Source of the DNA: Sphingomicrobium astaxanthinifaciens
GTDB lineage: Bacteria > Pseudomonadota > Alphaproteobacteria > Sphingomonadales > Sphingomonadaceae
Length of the DNA: 64,000 nt
Direction of reading: 5' to 3'
Assembly (NCBI RefSeq): GCF_022865105.1
Contig: NZ_JAKNYM010000002.1
Location: forward strand, 1,335,501 to 1,399,500
Position 1 is the stretch's first letter. Each line of letters opens with the position of its first letter. Positions 58,086-64,000 of this stretch are shown here, piece after piece. A model generated the notes under the pieces. That model was not told where the DNA came from, did no database searches, and worked only from the letters and a program-made list of their open reading frames with translations. The translations under genes and the position numbers were made by a program.

Positions 58086-58110
58086 AACCCGTCAGCCTCG
58101 CGCACGTTCC
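58086..58110 (-). promoter_or_regulatory. candidate EcfG promoter of the four-gene envelope operon
   Basis: On the minus strand: GGAAC, 16 bases, GGTT. The -35 matches the EcfG (general stress) consensus perfectly and the -10 differs only in its first base. It ends 34 bases before the ATG at 58051. The regulon assignment is inferred. Confidence 0.5.
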
Positions 58111-58179
58111 GTCGGCCACGACCATTGTTGCGCTGTACCGCGGTCCTCGACTAAGGCCCGCGACGAACCGACAGCTTAG

Positions 58180-59502
<1,323 letters not shown>

Positions 59503-59578
59503 ATCGCCCTGCGAAAACAGCTTGTTCCGGCGCGAAAAGGACTTGGTGAACGTCGCGTTATGTGATTAAACACGGGTT

Positions 59579-59890
59579 ATGAGCGTGGGGACGAAAACGA
59601 GGGGGTTGATGCGGCGCGTCGTGTGGCCGCTGTTCGCCTTCGTCATCATCGGCAATTTCGCGGGCTATGCGATCGCGGGCGACAACGGGCTGATGGCCTG
59701 GGGCGGCTATTATCGCGCGCTCGAGGAACGCGAGGCCGAACTCGCCGCGCTCGAAGCGCAGCGCGACGCGCTGCGGCATCGCTCCGAGTTGCTCGACCCG
59801 CGCGCTGCCGATCCCGACATGGCCGAAGAGCTCGTGCGCCGCGACCTCGGCCTGATCCGCGAAGACGAGATCATCATCACGCTCGACTAG
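59579..59890 (+). CDS. ftsB: septum formation initiator FtsB/DivIC family
   Basis: A 103-residue bitopic cell-division protein. A short cytoplasmic N-terminus precedes one membrane helix (VVWPLFAFVIIGNFAGYAIA), then a periplasmic coiled coil (ALEEREAELAALEAQRDALR) and the C-terminal block DMAEELVRRDLGLIREDEII typical of FtsB/DivIC. It bridges FtsL and FtsQ in the divisome. Its position between eno and pdhA is usual in alphaproteobacteria. No strong ribosome-binding site precedes the ATG. Confidence 0.92.
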   Translation: MSVGTKTRGLMRRVVWPLFAFVIIGNFAGYAIAGDNGLMAWGGYYRALEEREAELAALEAQRDALRHRSELLDPRAADPDMAEELVRRDLGLIREDEIIITLD

Positions 59891-59945
59891 CCCGCGCCCG
59901 CCGGGGCGGGGGCATCGAGGTCACGGCATCGCGGTCGGGACCCGC

Positions 59946-59957
59946 GTGAACGTTCAC
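59946..59957. promoter_or_regulatory. perfect 12-bp palindrome upstream of pdhA
   Basis: GTGAACGTTCAC is perfectly self-complementary, and flanking CCCGCG (59941-59946) and CGCGGG (59965-59970) form an outer inverted repeat. It lies about 97 bases before the pdhA ATG. The form suits a dimeric repressor site, but no regulator is identified. Confidence 0.4.
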
Positions 59958-60053
59958 ACCGGGGCGCGGGCGGGTCGGCTTCCCTTACGTCAATCCCGCA
60001 TTGCCAAGCGCCCGTCGCCGCCTTTATAGAGCGCGCGACCAACAGGAGAGAAC

Positions 60054-61108
60054 ATGGCGAAGAAGCCCGCCAAGAAGGCGCCCGCCGCCAAGGCCGCGCC
60101 CAAGGAGAATTTCGAACGCCCGCCGCAGCCCGAGCGCTACGCGGCGAGCCAGGGCGAACTCCTCGAATTCTACAAGCAGATGCTGCTCATCCGCCGCTTC
60201 GAGGAACGCGCGGGCCAGTTGTACGGGCTCGGGCTGATCGGCGGTTTCTGCCACCTCTACATCGGGCAGGAGGCGGTCGCGGTCGGGCTCCAGTCGGCGA
60301 TGACGGTGGGCAAGGACAGCGTGATCACCGGCTATCGCGACCATGGCCACATGCTCGCCTACGGGATTGACCCCAACGTCATCATGGCCGAACTGACCGG
60401 CCGCGCCGCGGGCATCTCGAAGGGGAAGGGCGGCTCGATGCACATGTTCAGCGTCGAGCACGGCTTCTACGGCGGTCATGGCATCGTCGGCGCGCAGGTC
60501 TCGCTCGGCACCGGCCTCGCCTTCAAGCATCAGTATAGCGGCGATGGCGGGGTCAACCTTGCCTATTTCGGCGATGGCGCGGCCAACCAGGGGCAGGTCT
60601 ACGAGAGCTTCAACATGGCCGAGCTTTGGAACCTGCCGATCATCTACGCGATCGAGAACAACCATTATGCGATGGGCACCTCGGTCAAGCGTCACAGCTC
60701 GGAGCCCGAGCTCTACAAGCGCGGCGAAAGCTTCCAGATCCCCGGCCTCCAGGTCGACGGGATGGACGTGCTCGCGGTGCGCGGCGCGGCCGAGGTCGCG
60801 CTCGAATGGACCCGGTCGGGCAAGGGGCCGATCCTGCTCGAGCTGATGACCTATCGCTATCGCGGTCACTCGATGTCCGATCCCGCCAAATATCGCACCC
60901 GCGACGAGGTCGACGGCTTCCGCGGCGAGCGCGATCCCTTGGAACAGGCTAGGCAGGAACTGCTCACGATGGGCGCCAGCGAGGACGACCTCAAGGCGAT
61001 CGACAAGGAGATCAAGGAGCGCGTCAAGGAAGCGGCCGAATTCGCCGAGAACGCGCCCGAACCGGAGGCCGACGAATTGTATACCGACGTTCTGGTGGAG
61101 ACGTACTG

Positions 61109-61109
<1 letters not shown>
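60054..61109 (+). CDS. pdhA: pyruvate dehydrogenase E1 alpha subunit
   Basis: A 351-residue E1-alpha of the pyruvate dehydrogenase complex, with thiamine diphosphate decarboxylating pyruvate. A Lys/Ala/Pro-rich N-terminal tail precedes the core. The TPP/Mg motif is [20 protein letters not shown] near residue 175, continuing to the Asn of [12 protein letters not shown]. The conserved phosphorylation-loop-like segment is [18 protein letters not shown] near 270. AGGAGA precedes the ATG by five bases. Stop overlaps pdhB (TGATG). Confidence 0.97.
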
Positions 61110-62497
<1,388 letters not shown>

Positions 62498-62549
62498 GGG
62501 CGCGCTGACGCCCGACCGGGCGCTGGCGCTCACCCATTTTCCGGGCGCG

Positions 62550-63140
62550 GTGCGCCCCGCGGTCGAAGCCGTGCTGCGGCTCGACGCGACCCTCGCCGAG
62601 GTCGTCGCCGTCACCACCGAGCCGATGATCGGGACGATCCGGCTGGCCTGGTGGCGCGAGGCGCTCGAGAAGCTCGACCGCGAAGCCGCCCCCGCCGAAC
62701 CCCGGCTCGCCGCGCTGGCTGAGCACGTCCTGCCGCGCGGCGTGACGGGGGCGATGCTGGCGCGGATCGAGGATGGCTATGCCGCGCTGCTCGAACCGGC
62801 GATCGACCTCGACCGCGTCGGCCGGGGCGGCGCCGCGCTGTTCGAGGCGGTGGCGCCCTTGCTCGGCCATGACGATCCCTATCTCGGCAAGGCCGGGGCG
62901 CTCGCCATGCTGGGGCGGGTGAGGGGGCTGGTCCCCGACGACGTCGCCCCCGCCGCGCGGGCGCTGATGCGCGAACTCGGGGGCCATCGCTTCGCCCGCC
63001 CGTTGCGCCCCCTGACCCTCTTGGCGCGCCTCGCCGCGCGCGACTTCCTGCGCCGCACGCCCGAACCCGAGGCCACCCCCGGCCGCGCCTTCGCCATGCT
63101 CAGCCACCGTCTCTCGGGGATCGTGGCGGGGGCGAATTGA
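62550..63140 (+). CDS. squalene/phytoene synthase family protein, start unclear
   Basis: An isoprenoid-synthase-fold protein of the squalene/phytoene synthase superfamily. The block TTEPMIGTIRLAWWREALEK is the conserved MRxxWW-like helix found in small members of the family. The aspartate-rich DxxxD motifs are not evident, so catalysis is doubtful; some relatives are assembly factors related to mitochondrial NDUFAF6. The only canonical start is GTG 62550 (196 residues), but coding similarity runs upstream (LTPDRALALTHFPG from 62505), which a CTG at 62505 with GAGGG four bases before it would explain. It directly follows pdhB. Confidence 0.75.
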   Translation: MRPAVEAVLRLDATLAEVVAVTTEPMIGTIRLAWWREALEKLDREAAPAEPRLAALAEHVLPRGVTGAMLARIEDGYAALLEPAIDLDRVGRGGAALFEAVAPLLGHDDPYLGKAGALAMLGRVRGLVPDDVAPAARALMRELGGHRFARPLRPLTLLARLAARDFLRRTPEPEATPGRAFAMLSHRLSGIVAGAN

Positions 63141-63199
63141 CCGCGCCCCGCGCATCGCGCTAGAAGGCTGCCGCCGGATCGCCAGAGGAGGAAGCACAC

Positions 63200-63658
63200 A
63201 TGCTTCGCTGGATTTCGGCGCTCGCCGCCACGCTTGTTGCGGCCACCGGGGCGGTCTTGATCGCGCGCGGACAGCCGAGCGACGAGGCGCTGCTGCCCGC
63301 CGCGCCCGAGGCCCCTGCGGTGGTGCCGGGCGAGACGCCGCGCGACCTGCCAGTCATTCCCGAGATCGAGGAACCCCCCGCCGCCGACCCGCTGACCAAG
63401 GAGCAGAAGCGCTTCAACCGGGTCGACAAGGACGGGGACGAGATCATCACCCTGTCGGAGATGGTCCACCCGCGTCGCGGCCGCTTCGCCAACCTCGACC
63501 TCGACAAGGACGGCAAGCTCTCGTTCGAGGAATGGGCGATCACCACGATCGAGAAGTTCGAGGGCGCCGATGCCGACGGCGATGCGCGGCTTACCCGCGC
63601 CGAATTCGCGACCACCGCGCCCAAGCCGCGCAAGCCCAAGCCCGCCTGTCGCTGCTGA
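63200..63658 (+). CDS. secreted EF-hand protein, 152 aa
   Basis: An N-terminal hydrophobic signal segment (LRWISALAATLVAATGAVLI) precedes a Pro/Ala/Glu-rich linker and three EF-hand loops: VDKDGDEIITLSE, LDLDKDGKLSFEE and ADADGDARLTRAE. Each keeps the Asp at loop positions 1, 3 and 5 and the acidic last position, so Ca2+ binding is likely. The C-terminus ends in a basic Pro/Lys stretch and CRC. No known family beyond EF-hand. AGAGGAGG precedes the ATG. It faces trmFO with directly abutting stop codons. Confidence 0.87.
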   Translation: MLRWISALAATLVAATGAVLIARGQPSDEALLPAAPEAPAVVPGETPRDLPVIPEIEEPPAADPLTKEQKRFNRVDKDGDEIITLSEMVHPRRGRFANLDLDKDGKLSFEEWAITTIEKFEGADADGDARLTRAEFATTAPKPRKPKPACRC

Positions 63659-64000
63659 TCATTCGGCGGCGACCGGCAGCGCGTCCTCGATCCCCTGCGC
63701 CGCGAGCCAGTCGGCAAAGGCGACGCGCGCGCGCGCGGTATATTTCTTGCGCCGCTCGGCCTTCTTCATCTTGCCCGCGATCGGCGGCATCAGCCCGAAG
63801 TTGATGTTCATCGGCTGGTAGGTGTCGGCCTGCGCCCCGCCGGTGATGTGCGACAAGAGCGCGCCGAAGGCGGTCTCGACGGGGGGCGCCTCGAACCGTT
63901 CGCCCTTGACCTCGGCGGCGGTGAACCGCGCCGCCATCATCCCCACCGCCGCGCTCTCGAGATAGCCCTCGCAGCCGGTAATCTGCCCGGCAAAGCGGAT
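63659..64000 (-). CDS. trmFO: TrmFO, tRNA (uracil-54) methyltransferase, 5' end outside window
   Basis: C-terminal about 113 residues of a folate/FAD-dependent tRNA m5U54 methyltransferase. The frame continues past the window edge as [20 protein letters not shown], the FAD-family motif shared by TrmFO and MnmG. Then [20 protein letters not shown], and the end near [16 protein letters not shown], are typical of TrmFO rather than MnmG. In this small group of genes it faces the EF-hand gene. Confidence 0.9.
   Translation of the reverse strand: MRFAGQITGCEGYLESAAVGMMAARFTAAEVKGERFEAPPVETAFGALLSHITGGAQADTYQPMNINFGLMPPIAGKMKKAERRKKYTARARVAFADWLAAQGIEDALPVAAE

Overview
The window is a dense, high-GC stretch of chromosome from an alphaproteobacterium, most likely a sphingomonad (Sphingomonas or Sphingomicrobium type; this is inferred, not tested by search). 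The clues are a lipoyl-bearing PdhB, a DivL-like kinase with Tyr in place of the phospho-accepting His, AddAB instead of RecBCD, a short PutA, the yqeY-dnaG-rpoD order, a large TonB-dependent receptor, and candidate EcfG-type (GGAAC-N16-CGTT) promoters. There is no IS element, integrase, CRISPR array or rRNA. The only RNA gene seen is a tRNA-Asn. The window begins inside a TPR-sulfotransferase gene and ends inside trmFO.

Layout. 1-8022: sulfotransferase, a small membrane protein, a one-Cys peroxiredoxin, YqgE, AhcY and a 1049-residue TonB receptor. 8404-19954: one forward block, divL-tsaE-amgK-murU-addB-addA-trxA, with most start and stop codons overlapping. It joins cell-cycle signalling, tRNA modification, peptidoglycan sugar recycling and double-strand-break repair. 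It is interrupted by one antisense gene for a 58-residue membrane protein. 20076-25981: secA and putA. 26117-36779: tRNA-Asn, nadK, an EAL phosphodiesterase, mfd-sdhE, an unknown secreted protein, a LysR regulator with recG, and tyrS. 36848-45124: a DOMON-like protein with a NamZ-type muramidase, a PAP2 enzyme, a VWA protein and its MoxR ATPase separated by three forward genes (soluble MCP-like receptor, DUF2975 protein, small HTH), an unknown protein and a PspC protein. 45385-55586: yqeY-dnaG-rpoD facing away from carA-carB-greA-rhomboid. 55746-58051: DUF4170 and a four-gene envelope operon. 58213-64000: eno, ftsB, pdhA-pdhB, a squalene/phytoene-synthase-like gene, an EF-hand protein and trmFO.

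Functional links. AmgK and MurU convert free MurNAc to UDP-MurNAc, and NamZ-family enzymes release free MurNAc, so a peptidoglycan-recycling route is present in two places. PdhA/PdhB, Eno and PutA feed central carbon metabolism. DivL and an EAL enzyme point to CtrA and c-di-GMP control of cell state. The small glycine-zipper or single-helix membrane proteins, two of them behind EcfG-like promoters, look like an envelope general-stress set.

No clear undescribed defence or mobile system was found. The best candidates for new biology are the small membrane proteins (58 and 117 residues), the unknown secreted protein at 31893-32501, the split MoxR/VWA locus with its soluble receptor, and the apparently cytoplasmic NamZ with its DOMON-like partner. 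All start sites and functions come from reading the sequence; no database search was run.
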